Shown piece after piece: positions 1 through 9,024 of a stretch of 23,779 nucleotides of DNA (the stretch's first letter is position 1; each line of letters opens with the position of its first letter). Source of the stretch: Priapulus caudatus (Eukaryota > Priapulida > Priapulimorpha > Priapulimorphida > Priapulidae); NCBI RefSeq assembly GCF_000485595.1, contig NW_014577223.1:360978-384756 (forward strand), in the 5' to 3' direction. A model generated the notes under the pieces. It was not told where the DNA came from. It searched no databases and saw only the letters and a program-made list of their open reading frames with translations. Made by a program: the position numbers and the translations under genes.

Positions 1-165
1 CTAATCTATTTTATGCTATCTTAATCTATTTTCTATCTTATCTTACTATCTATCTTTCTATTATTATCTATTTAATCTATTTTCTATCTCTTCTTATCTA
101 TCTATGTCTATCTTATCTATCTATCTATCTATCATTATCTATTCTATCTGTAGTTCGTTAGTTCT
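1..165. repeat. ATCT-type tetranucleotide microsatellite, degenerate
   Basis: The first ~165 bases are built of TATC/ATCT units with frequent TT or TA insertions, becoming a clean run of CTAT near 115-132. The window starts inside this repeat. The open frame across it is only translated repeat. Confidence 0.85.
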
Positions 166-607
<442 letters not shown>

Positions 608-742
608 TTCTCCCGTCTCCTTTCTTTATTTATCCCTCTTCGTTCTACTCTCGAATCCCTAATCACGGTACATTACCGTCTAGTTTGTTTCCATTTTGGC
701 GTCTGCAAATAGAAATGAGCTTTCTGACCTATTTCCTATTTT

Positions 743-883
743 TAAAATAAAAATAGAAATAGGAAATGGGTTTTGATCCGTTCCTATTTAAAGTCTAAAT
801 AGAAAAAGAAATGGCGTTTCTGATCGCTTCCTATCTTTTAAAAGTCTAAATAAAAATGGCAGAAAGGAAAAGAAGGGGGTACG
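743..883. repeat. Left AT-rich arm of the foldback element
   Basis: Contains two copies of a 45-50 bp subrepeat (an AAATAGGAAATGG-like start, a TTCTGATCGC-like middle, a TTCCTATTTTAAAGTC-like end), followed by a purine-rich segment ending in GGGGGTACG. A further diverged copy lies outside it at about 708-742. It pairs in reverse complement with 1735-1894. Confidence 0.75.
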
Positions 884-1734
884 CTGCTGTACCGGCGTCG
901 TTCCGGCGGGCTGGTCCGACTGTGCACCGCGTGTACCGGTGCGTGACGTTGCGTGTTATCTGCGTGTACGTGCGTGTATCTGCGCTGTACTCCGCCATGT
1001 GCACGTGCCATGTGCCTACGTGCGCTGTACCCGCCTGGCGTGGTAATCTTGCGTCTGGTTAACGGTGGCGTTGTAACCTGGGCGTTGTACCCGTTTGCGT
1101 GGTACATCCCCCGCTCCAAGTAAGTACGTCTGGCGATACCACTCGCGAGGCGCTGTACCCGGCGTGTTACGTGCTGTGTGTCACGGGCGTGTACTTTCGC
1201 GTGCCACGTGCCAACTGCCCGTGCACGTGCGTGTACCCGCGTGTACGTGTTGTTGTTATCTCCGGTACCGCGCTGTACGTGCGTGTATCTGGTGTACCCG
1301 TTACACGCACGTCCATACCGCGATACACGACGTACCGCGAGGTACACGCACGTACACGCGCGATACACGCATTTTGTGCACGCGGGGTAACACGAGTGCA
1401 TCGGGTACACGTACGTACACGTTGGGTACACGGAGATAACACGCACGTACACGCGGGTACGCATCGGTGCACGACACGCTGCACGCCGGGACACGCACGT
1501 ACACCGCGGGTAAGTCATCACGTACACGCGAAGTACACGCAACGTTACCACGCAGGTACATGCGGGTTACACCAGCCGCCTAACCTTAGTACACGCGGGT
1601 ACACGCACGTACACGTTCAGATACACGGGGCTACAGCACGTCATGCAGGTACACGCCGACGTACACGAAGATACACGCACGTACACCGCACGTACACGCG
1701 GGTGCACGCGGCGTACACGCCGGGTATCACGCTA
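884..1734. repeat. GTAC-rich degenerate decamer array, inverted about its centre
   Basis: In the cleanest stretches the unit is about 10 bp: CGTACACGCR-like in the right half, its complement GTGTACGTGC-like in the left half. GTAC, GTAT and GTGC core variants alternate. No frame makes a recognisable protein. The open frames on both strands arise because the repeats lack stop trinucleotides, and they overlap each other on both strands. Confidence 0.8.
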
Positions 1735-1894
1735 CGTACCCCCATTCCTTTTTTCCTTTCCACCTCTCTCTATTTAGGACTTTTAAAATAGGAACGCGAT
1801 CAGAAACCCATTTCCCATTTCCTACTTTTAGACTTTTTAAAATAGGTAAACGGGCCTGATTCAGAAACCTTTTCCTATTTTCGTATTTTTATTT
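1735..1894. repeat. Right AT-rich arm of the foldback element
   Basis: Reverse complement counterpart of 743-883. Reading inward on the minus strand gives AAATAAAAATA, then AAATAGG, GTTTCTGAATCAGG, a second TTTCTGATCGCG unit, TTTTAAAAGTCC, and finally GGGGGTACG at the junction with the GTAC array. It has two copies of the 45-50 bp subrepeat. Confidence 0.75.
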
Positions 1895-1897
1895 ATA

Positions 1898-2270
1898 CAG
1901 GGACAGTAGCCCTCTAGGATTTTATGCAAACTGTACTTACTGCCTATAACAATCGTGTATACCCACACGTATTTGTTAACAGATCCTAATTTAATTTTGT
2001 TAATAATTTAATCACACATCAACGCCTACCGAATATGAACGCGCCATGACACCACGACCCGTGCTGCCACCCCGAAAAAAGTTGCATATTAACAATTTAT
2101 TTCTTTGCACGCTACAGACCGAGGGCTAATCACAAAAATGCATTATATTTATACCTAAATGCTATTTTAACCGAACGTATTTATTTTAGGAGGCAAGATT
2201 TAGTCCATATTATACTGAAACTATATGTCGTTTGATAAAAACCGTACCTCGCCTACTCCACTAACGAGTC
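1898..2270. other. AT-rich spacer, no feature recognised
   Basis: Unique AT-rich DNA between the foldback element and the hairpin cluster. No open frame, RNA gene or repeat was recognised. Confidence 0.6.
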
Positions 2271-2297
2271 TAGGGAGTCGCCTACGCCTACTCCCTA
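2271..2297. repeat. Perfect 8-bp-stem hairpin overlapping the telomere-like tract
   Basis: TAGGGAGT (2271-2278) pairs exactly with ACTCCCTA (2290-2297) across an 11-base loop. The right arm runs into the first CCCTAA unit (2293-2298). Confidence 0.7.
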
Positions 2298-2302
2298 ACC
2301 CA

Positions 2303-2334
2303 CCCTAACCCTAACCCTAACCCTAACCCTAACC
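2303..2334 (-). repeat. Interstitial telomere-like tract, (TTAGGG)5
   Basis: Five exact CCCTAA units run head to tail from 2303 to 2332, followed by CC. One more unit lies at 2293-2298, after a four-base break. Known: TTAGGG is the telomere repeat of vertebrates and many other animals, while most insects use TTAGG. The tract is flanked on both sides by unrelated sequence, so it is interstitial in this window. Strand minus means that TTAGGG reads on the minus strand. Confidence 0.85.
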
Positions 2335-2350
2335 ATATCAGATAGTTACC

Positions 2351-2418
2351 AGGGTCTGTTCCGGTATACCGGACCGTACCCAGGGTACTTTCCGGCAGTA
2401 CCCTGGGGGACAGACCCT
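2351..2418. repeat. Nested inverted repeats (cruciform-capable)
   Basis: Outer arms AGGGTCTGT (2351-2359) and ACAGACCCT (2410-2418) match exactly. Inside are a perfect 12-bp palindrome CCGGTATACCGG (2361-2372) and a perfect 10-bp stem CCAGGGTACT / AGTACCCTGG (2380-2389 / 2397-2406) with a 7-base loop. Confidence 0.8.
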
Positions 2419-2450
2419 ATGAGCTGTACTACCTGCGCTTATCGCTCCTA

Positions 2451-2480
2451 TCTCCGCGCGCGGGGTCAAGCCCGCGGAGA
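2451..2480. repeat. GC-rich hairpin
   Basis: TCTCCGCG (2451-2458) pairs with CGCGGAGA (2473-2480) across 14 bases. A TATCTCCGCRCGC-like direct repeat of the left arm follows at about 2487. Confidence 0.6.
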
Positions 2481-2561
2481 CGCTAGTATCTCCGCACGCA
2501 AACACATAGTAGTATTGCCCGCGCCAAGCTGCGTTGACTTACGAGCGTTTTTCTTCCAGGG

Positions 2562-2697
2562 GCGCCTACACATATAGCGCGAGCGTTCACAGTAGTGGTT
2601 GTCGTAGTTGCAGGAGTAAGATAATATAGGATTCTATATTATCTTACTCCTGGTAGTAGTAGTAGTACTACTAGTACTACGCTACAGTAGTAGGCGC
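2562..2697. repeat. Nested inverted repeat enclosing a perfect 19-bp hairpin
   Basis: The core is a perfect 19-bp stem, 2611-2629 with 2634-2652, and a four-base GATT loop. To the right lies a GTA-rich run with a perfect 14-bp palindrome, TAGTAGTACTACTA (2660-2673). Outer arms GCGCCTAC (2562-2569) and GTAGGCGC (2690-2697) enclose all of it. The stem is shorter than a usual animal pre-miRNA, so I do not call an RNA gene. A transposon end is possible but unproven. Confidence 0.75.
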
Positions 2698-3295
2698 TAC
2701 CGGTGTTTTACAATCGTTAGCATGTGGCGGCCCGGTAGTCGGTAGACCTCGGATATCTCTAAACAACGACCGTAAAAATATCATCGCCGCATAAAGTGTG
2801 CTGTTTTCGACGCGCATTGGCTGCCTGCCAAAACAAATTCAACCCTGGGAGTTAAACTTGGAGTTTGACCTCCGTCTTGGCGAGTGAGGGTCCCGCGCTT
2901 TCGCGCTTGTTTTTCGACTCGCGTAGAGCAAGCATTCCGGCAGTTCGTCGAGTTTGATGGCTCAGCATACAAAGTACATGGTGCGTGCGTCGTCGCGCGT
3001 GCAGGCGAGTACTACGTAGTACGTCGTGCGTAAAGTGTAAAGCAGTAAAATGCGTTTTTTCTCTCTCGTCGTTTTCTTCGCGGTAGTAGAGAGAACTCGT
3101 CTGCTCGTTATCGCGGGGAGAGAATGCGCGGATAATAATTTGTTTGGATTGCGTCAAGCCGGTTTGCTACGTACCTGGAGAAGAAGGCGAAGGCAACAAT
3201 TACGCACGCAGTTACGAATACATTTTCAACTGCGAACGCGAGTTCTTCTCGGCTCGTACGCGAGTCCGCCTACGTTTACTACTCACTTAGAGAGT
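2698..3295. other. Unique CpG-containing DNA; palindrome at 3009-3022
   Basis: No gene recognised. A perfect 14-bp palindrome, GTACTACGTAGTAC, sits at 3009-3022, inside a GCGTGCG-flanked stretch. An open frame from 3050 continues into the CA repeat downstream and has no recognisable domain; its start (MRFFSLVVFFAVV) looks hydrophobic, but I see no support for translation. Confidence 0.5.
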
Positions 3296-3538
3296 ACACA
3301 CACACACGCACATGCACATGCACACGGCGCACAGGCGACACGCACGCACCGCACACGCACACGCACACGCACACCGCACACGCACACGCACACCGCACAC
3401 AGTCACAGCACACGGCACACGCACACGCACACGCACACGCACACACACCACACACACCACACACACACACGCACACACACACACACAGTCATACACACAC
3501 ACAAACACACACACACACACACGCGCGCGCGCGCACAC

Positions 3539-3592
<54 letters not shown>

Positions 3593-3600
3593 ATATTATA
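3296..3600. repeat. Compound CA / CGCA / TA microsatellite
   Basis: ACGC/CA mixed repeats from 3296 to about 3520, then CGCG, then an almost pure TA run (3542-3580) that grades into GTATATAT by 3600. The His/Thr and Cys/Val frames on either strand are repeat translations. Confidence 0.95.
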
Positions 3601-3739
3601 AGTAGTTCTCCCGCTGGCTCATCCTAGATAATACGCGACGTCGTACGCTCGACTATCAGGCCTTTCTCGCACAACGGAAAATTCGAAATTCGTAGCTCGA
3701 GGAACTATTCAGTCGAGTGCGGTTGTAACAGTGGCGTTT

Positions 3740-4140
3740 ATTCTCGACGGCCGGCTGGCGTCGCGCCCAACAAAGCTCTCAGTCTCAGCTGATTCTCTGC
3801 TCCGTTTTCTCGCACGACGACTCGTGATCATGATCGGCAGGAACAAGTGGCTGAATTGTGCGACGATGCTGCCGCTGAGATCCCGCCACGCCACGCCACG
3901 CTCGCGATTATGCGCCAAGATTATACGTTCTCGCGCGGCGGTCCTAGCTGGCTGTCAGCAGCAGCAGCAGCAGCAGCAGTCGGGCGGGGCGGGTTTTGGC
4001 GCGCTAACGCACAGATTACCGACGCGCATCGTCTGCTGCGGCCGCTGCGGCGCGTGCGCGGCGCACAGCCGCGTGTTTGCCGGCGTCGTGCCGCCCTGGT
4101 TTGCGCGGGAAAACCGTGGCGTGCCGTCGCCATCCACGCT
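3740..4140. other. GC- and CpG-rich unique segment with (CAG)8 at 3956-3979
   Basis: The segment is rich in CpG and open in several overlapping frames on both strands. (CAG)8 would encode eight Gln in the plus frame 3731-4204. That frame (157 codons) has no recognised domain, and the neighbouring frame gives a poly-Ala run from the same repeat. It could be a CpG-rich promoter or 5' untranslated region, or chance; the sequence does not decide. Confidence 0.4.
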
Positions 4141-4424
4141 GCTCCCTCAAATAAGGAAGTCTTTCAGAGCGATCGGCCGATTTCCGGCATTCCTTTGTAA
4201 TTGAGTCGTACATGCGTAACGTATATATATATGTGTATAGGCGATCCCGTATTTGGTCAGACGAAATGATTTCGCGGCAGTGTGGACAAGCGCAGACTTA
4301 CTTTTATCGAGTTTCCGCCCGAAAGTGCTTGTAATCCCCGGTTGAAAAGCGGCAACAGAAATCAGAAGTCACAGAGTTCCTGAGCCGTGCCGGCCAGCAG
4401 CGAATGTGACATTGTGTGCTCTCA

Positions 4425-4460
4425 CCAGAGAGAGAGAGAGAAAGAAAGAGAGAGAGAGGG
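4425..4460. repeat. Short GA/GAAA-type purine tract
   Basis: GA dinucleotides with AAAG interruptions. Confidence 0.8.
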
Positions 4461-6455
4461 GGCCGGCTGGTGCGCAGGCCGTCGCGGAAGCAGTCCCGTT
4501 ATTGGGTACTCGCGTTAAAAAAACGTTGGATTTTTTCGCGGCTTTTCACCGTTAACTCGCACGCGCCCCTCTCGAAAAACTGCGCAAATCAGGTTGCCGC
4601 CGACGACGGAGAGAAAAATAATTTCACTATAAGTGTTCGCACAGGGCTTTATGCAATTTCAATGGCGCGCGTTCACTCGTTATCGCGCTCCGTGTATACG
4701 CGCCGCCGTTTGTTCTTCTCACGAGACTTTCCCCTTTGCCGGCGTCCGTATAAGTGGCGCGAAAGAAGTCGCTGCCGAGTCGCCCTCCGTTCGACTGAGT
4801 GCGCGTCGGTAATTTTGTTGTTGTTTACCTTGTCGCGGCTTCGCAATAGCCGAGCCCGCTTATCTAAGACATCGCCAGGTGCGCACCGCTTCTTTCCTAC
4901 ACCGTGGGAACGCCGTGCTTGCCACCTGTTGCCGGCCGGGGCCGCCGCGTCCCACATGCATACCTGCAGTGACGACGCTACGATGCGCCCCCCCCCCGAC
5001 CCTGCTGGCTGGCTGACTGGCTGGCCAAATTAGGCGCGAAGAAAATTGAGAGAGGCAGGGGAACAGCCGAAGGCTCTTTGTACGTCGCGCGCAAAGGGTG
5101 ACGATGAGTGTTCAGAGAGGAAGCGGCGGGGGAGAGAGGGATGGAGCGCGCGAGCGGGGGCGGAGGGAGGAGGCCGGAAAGATCCGGGATCCACGATGCG
5201 TGGAGTGCTCGGTGCCATTATGAAGATTGCGGAGGCGTTTATAAGCCGCCGAGCAGACGAGAGAAAGCCGGTGAAAAGCTACAGCGTACACGCTGTGTGG
5301 CATGACCGACGTTTTAGCAACGCAGAGCGCATTCACCCTGCCAGCACATCTCGCTGCAGTTTCTCAGCGCGTTAATGCGAGAAACCGGTGCGTGGCGAGA
5401 GTTTGCGACGGGGTCGTGCACGTCGCTCGCCGCAGTTCCGCCTTCGTGTAGCTATGTGCCATAGGGGATCGACCCCCAAAATGCGGGCCTTATATAAACT
5501 CGTATCCGCGTGTGTGCGTAGTTCGTTTCTAGTTCGACGACTCAAAACAGGAAGTGAACGTGGCGTGTGTGCAGTGCGCGATGGTTTATTAGCGGGTGGG
5601 TAGGAGGTGGGGGGGGGGTGATCATATTTTATCTCATCATTCAGGTTATATTGCCAGGGTCGGTGACGGTATAGTCGGTGTCTAATATGGCGTCACCATT
5701 GCCTCACGCGGCAGCGCCAGAGTGAACTGAAACGGTTGTACGAACAGAAACTGAACCTGGAACGACAGCCGTCATCCCAGGACAATGCAGCAAGCGGCTG
5801 CTTGTGCGTTTGATATCCATGATGTAATCCAGACTACCTTATATCCAGCCGCGAGACCCGGTGTAAGTTGCATCGAATAAACGTAGTCGTGCACACGGAC
5901 AACGCAACAAACATCGACTCACGAGTCACTCAAAATAACTGTGTCGTTGTCCATCGCTTCAGGTTCAAGTACACGTACGCAGAAGCACGCGCAAACACGC
6001 ACGGCCTGTATTTCTGAATGCCGACACGTATCTAGGACATTCACGTACAGTATTGTCTTTCAGTCAGTAAGAATGCCGAAAAAGAGTTGTTTTAGTAAAT
6101 TGTGATACAATCGTAAACTGGTTTCGGCGCCCGGGTCAACATCGTCATTAGTTCGCGCTACGGACCCGCCCCTCGACCGAGTAAAGAAACTACCGCGTCA
6201 CCTGCCGGCGATAAATGAGCATAACATGGAGGTACTGGTTTCCTGTTGACGCGTTACTCAACGTTGACACTTTGCCAGAATACTCACCGCTTCGGAACGC
6301 GTGATACCGAAGAGCGCGATTACGCAAGACGCGCATACTGCTACGTACATGTACTATACCATTCTCGTAGCAACTAAATATAACTCGGTCGATGTAGTAC
6401 TCGCAGTGTAAGAGAGATAACGCAACGGGGCGTCGCCGAGTACACGCGCAACTGA
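4461..6455. other. Unique CpG-rich DNA, no gene recognised
   Basis: About 2 kb of complex sequence. Open frames (for example 4416-5033 plus, 5046-5375 plus) overlap on both strands and match no family I know. Small signals only: a TATATAAA at 5491-5498, about 25-35 bases upstream of ordinary sequence with no clear initiator; G/C homopolymer runs near 4989 and 5620; and a 7-bp inverted repeat GGTGACG / CGTCACC near 5660-5697. None is enough to call a promoter or exon. Confidence 0.5.
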
Positions 6456-6683
6456 TGGAGATAAAAAAAAGAAGTGAGGGTGGGAGAGGAAGAGAGAGAG
6501 AGAGAGAGCGCGAGAGAGACATAGAAAAAATAAAGAGAGAGAGAGCGAGAGAGCGAGAGAACTAGAAAAAATAGAGAGAGCGAAAGATGGGGGGGGGGGT
6601 GAGGGAGAGAAAGAAATATATATATCGATAAAAAAAAGAGAGCGAGAGAAACTGAAAGTGAGAGAGGGAAAGAAGGGGGAGAG
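6456..6683. repeat. Polypurine tract, about 228 bp (GA-rich, with G10 and A runs)
   Basis: The plus strand is nearly all A and G from the ATAAAAAAAAG at about 6461 to the GGGGGAGAG before 6684, with only isolated C and T and a short ATATATATCG break near 6617. Frames across it on the minus strand are Ser/Leu repeat translations. Confidence 0.9.
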
Positions 6684-7102
6684 TTAACCTTCACTCGTCC
6701 TTGGTACCAGCGCTGGCAGTGCTGCAGCGCTTCTACTAGGCGCGAGTTGGCGCGACTCCAGCGTTCGTGGCGCATATATCGGCACTTTTACCGCGCGCTA
6801 TGTACATCCGATATGGCAGCGCCATGTCGTCACGACTCGAATTTTTGCGTTCGAATAACAACAACAACTGCAGAGCGAACCGTGCGTGTACGCGCACATG
6901 TGACGTAAAAGTCACCGGCTTGCCTAACATAGAAGAACTCAAACTGCATGCAGTGCCCCCTTCGTACAACTCAGGATAATTGAGCCAGAGCAGAGCGAGA
7001 GCGCCATCTGTCGTGGAGTTTGGGAAGAACTTACTAAGGGTGTGCGCGTGTGTGTGTGCGAGAGGGCGACACGGGTAGTCATGTATTCACAGCACAATAA
7101 CC
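6684..7102. other. Unique DNA, weak CTCF-like core at 7001-7009
   Basis: No gene recognised. GCGCCATCT (7001-7009) is the complement of AGATGGCGC, which fits the short core reported for insect CTCF sites (AGRKGGCGC). A single 9-bp match in a long window is weak. A short GTGTGCG run lies at about 7040-7060. Confidence 0.3.
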
Positions 7103-7294
7103 GGCCTAACCACAGGCACTTGGAGCGTTTCAATAAAATCTAATGCTAAATAAATACGAAATCTATTTACTACCAAATTTCTCTACTCTCTTTCACCTAT
7201 TATTGCCGACAATTTCCTGTAAATGCCGTCCAAATGCTCATCTGCAACACGCTGGCTGTCGCACGCTAGCTGCTGCACACTGACACATAAATAT

Positions 7295-7343
<49 letters not shown>

Positions 7344-7443
7344 GCATCATCAGCAGCAGCAGCAGCAGCAGCAATAAATATAGCAGCAGGAAATTACTAG
7401 CATTATATTTTATTGAAACGCTCCAAGTGCCTGTGGGCCTAAC
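7103..7443. mobile_element. hAT-like MITE (325 bp) with 8-bp target site duplication
   Basis: Seen: terminal inverted repeats of 38 bp, 7111-7148 and 7398-7435, with 37 of 38 positions matching; the single mismatch is at 7140. The ends begin CACAGGCACTTGGAGCG. Immediately outside are identical direct repeats GGCCTAAC at 7103-7110 and 7436-7443. An internal 9-bp inverted pair, AATTTCCTG / CAGGAAATT, lies at 7211-7219 and 7387-7395. The interior holds an ATC then AGC microsatellite (about 7295-7373) and no transposase. Known: 8-bp duplications and short terminal repeats starting with CA are typical of hAT elements; P-type elements also make 8-bp duplications. The duplication only fits with the boundary at 7111/7435, which fixes the ends. 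The superfamily is inference; that this is an inserted non-autonomous DNA transposon is well supported. Confidence 0.85.
7295..7373. repeat. (ATC)n-(AGC)n microsatellite inside the MITE
   Basis: ATC triplets run from about 7295 to 7342, then one AGC/ATC transition block, then AGC triplets to 7373. The poly-Ile and poly-Met frames are translations of the repeat. Confidence 0.95.
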
Positions 7444-9002
7444 ATGATCGGAACAGACAAATCAGCAAGGCGAAAGTGTAGCTTTACTTATGATCGTTCG
7501 TGGCTACGTATCTGGCGGGGATTTCTCTTGCTGGCGTACATACGCCGTGTAAGTGCGTCGTTGTGGACGGGTGAGCGCTACTGATGGTACATACTGACTC
7601 ATACATAGCCCATAGCAAGCAATTAATGTCAGGAACACTAATATCAAATCGTCCAGGTTTTTTGGATTTTTAACTAGTTGAGAAACAATCTTATCAGGTA
7701 AGAATTTGACGATACGTTTAGTCCCGTTAGTTCTTACTTATAATGTAAAAAAATGGCAACAAAAATTGGACAAATTTTACCATACCCGGGAGCAGTAGTC
7801 TATGGCCTAAACACGAACCTGTCCTCGTTTTATTGCCACAGAATACAATATACCCGCGTTACATACACTAGCGTCTCATGCAATAATGGAGGAAGGGAGT
7901 GTTACGAATTTACTACGTACGTGTGTGTGTGCGTGCATGCGTGTAGTATGCGCGCAACCGTGTGGCGAATCTTGTTTGCGTTCTACCACGAAATTGCGTG
8001 GCGCTGTTTCAAAAAGCGCTGTTCCAGAATCCGTGTCGCAAACAGTATTCGTATCGCAGCTGGCAGCATTCCACTTAAACTTTCACTAATCTGCATGCTC
8101 ACCCAAAAAGCCGCGATTCCGTGCGCTTTGACGAGCACATGGGCGCTAGCCACGTGTGCTGACCACGCATGGGGTGACACACCCGCCACCTTCCCCGCAG
8201 CTCGCCTCACGGTCAGCCTTACGCATAGTCGGTCGCCAACGGGCAGTTCGAACTCTGGTAAAGCCGCGATCGCGCAAGCGTGGCGACCGTCTAAGACGCG
8301 TCTTGCCAACTAGATGGTCAACAGATGCGGGGGATTATTTTCGTTGTGGCCGCAGCAGCGGTTGTGAGAGCCCCACCTAACGCTAATCCCGAGCATTATA
8401 TTGCCCATATGATATCCTGCGCGCACCGGGTGGCAATTAGGGCACAGGGTCTTGTAGTATCGTTTGACGAATCGTGATTAAAGAACGAAACAGTCAACAA
8501 ATGTGGCGTATATTTGTACACAAACGCAATTCACGCACGCATAATGCGGTCGACATACGGTCATTGTTATTTACCCGAACTCCGAATAGCCTTTACTATT
8601 CTTGAGCATATGTATACACGATTTGCCCCTGGACGCATATGGAGATTTTTCAATACTCCAAACAACGGTCCGTTTCTTTTCGTCCGGTCGTTTCGCGTAT
8701 TTGCATGGGTGTGAGCGCTGAAAATATGCATGCCTGAAGTCAACATTACCTTCTATAAAAGGTTATAACTTTAGCGCGTCGTTCGTCGCATTCGGCCTAC
8801 TCTAGATACAAATATGTAATCCGCCCGAGGCCCCGAGTACACCTAACCTACTCGTGTTATGTTGCATATTTGTATAAAGGCCTACTCCAGAGTAAACACT
8901 AAGGCTAGCGGCTCTGACGCAGTGTTAAGACGTTGATCAAAAAAGATGGTCAAGTACGTGTTACTATCAGTTGTGCGTTTACGTGCATTTGTACGTGCGC
9001 GC
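7444..9002. other. Unique DNA, no gene recognised
   Basis: Contains a plus frame at 7753-8313 (186 codons) and an overlapping minus frame at 7983-8309 (108 codons). Neither has a recognisable domain, and they occupy the same bases on opposite strands, so at most one could be real. A good splice-donor-like CAGGTAAGA occurs near 7696, without a coding frame ending there. Confidence 0.5.
8806..8875. repeat. Nested inverted repeat
   Basis: ATACAAATATG (8806-8816) pairs exactly with CATATTTGTAT (8865-8875). Inside the loop CGAGTA (8834-8839) pairs with TACTCG (8849-8854). A GGCCTACTCYAG-like direct repeat flanks the structure at about 8794 and 8879. Confidence 0.6.
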
Positions 9003-9024
9003 GTGCGTACGCGTGTGCGCGCGC

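Larger units (their letters stand above)
704..1897. mobile_element. Foldback-type giant inverted repeat, about 1.2 kb, non-coding
   Basis: Seen: AT-rich sequence at about 743-883 reappears, reverse complemented, at about 1735-1894. Shared stretches include TTTCTGATCGC, TTTTAAAAGTC and GGGGGTACG in the same order. Between the arms lies GTAC-rich DNA whose left half (884 to ~1300) carries GCGTGTAC-like units and whose right half (~1301 to 1734) carries the complement, GTACACGC. The switch is at about 1300, close to the geometric centre of the arms (~1310-1318). The whole block is thus an imperfect palindrome with almost no unpaired loop. Known: foldback (FB-like) and some MITE-type elements have long inverted repeats made of short tandem units. 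I found no target site duplication and no transposase, so the outer limits are uncertain. It could also be a non-mobile inverted satellite duplication. Confidence 0.65.

Noticed and set aside
838-1791. Frames up to 237 codons on both strands
   Set aside because: They arise from the GTAC decamer array, which lacks stop codons in several frames on both strands. Arg/Thr/Val/Cys-rich and unlike any known family.
2611-2652. Pre-miRNA
   Set aside because: The stem of 19 bp and loop of 4 bases are too small for an animal pre-miRNA.
3731-4204. 157-codon plus frame with a Gln8 run as a transcription-factor exon
   Set aside because: (CAG)8 also reads as poly-Ala in another open frame; no domain, and overlapping frames of similar length exist on the minus strand.
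5491-5530. TATATAAA as a core promoter
   Set aside because: No initiator or downstream element at the expected distance, and no gene following.
8247-8259. GTTCGAACTC as a tRNA or SINE B box
   Set aside because: No A box upstream and no cloverleaf arms could be formed.
7983-8313. Opposed frames of 108 (minus) and 186 (plus) codons
   Set aside because: Mutual shadows with no recognisable domain; neither has a supporting splice or start context.
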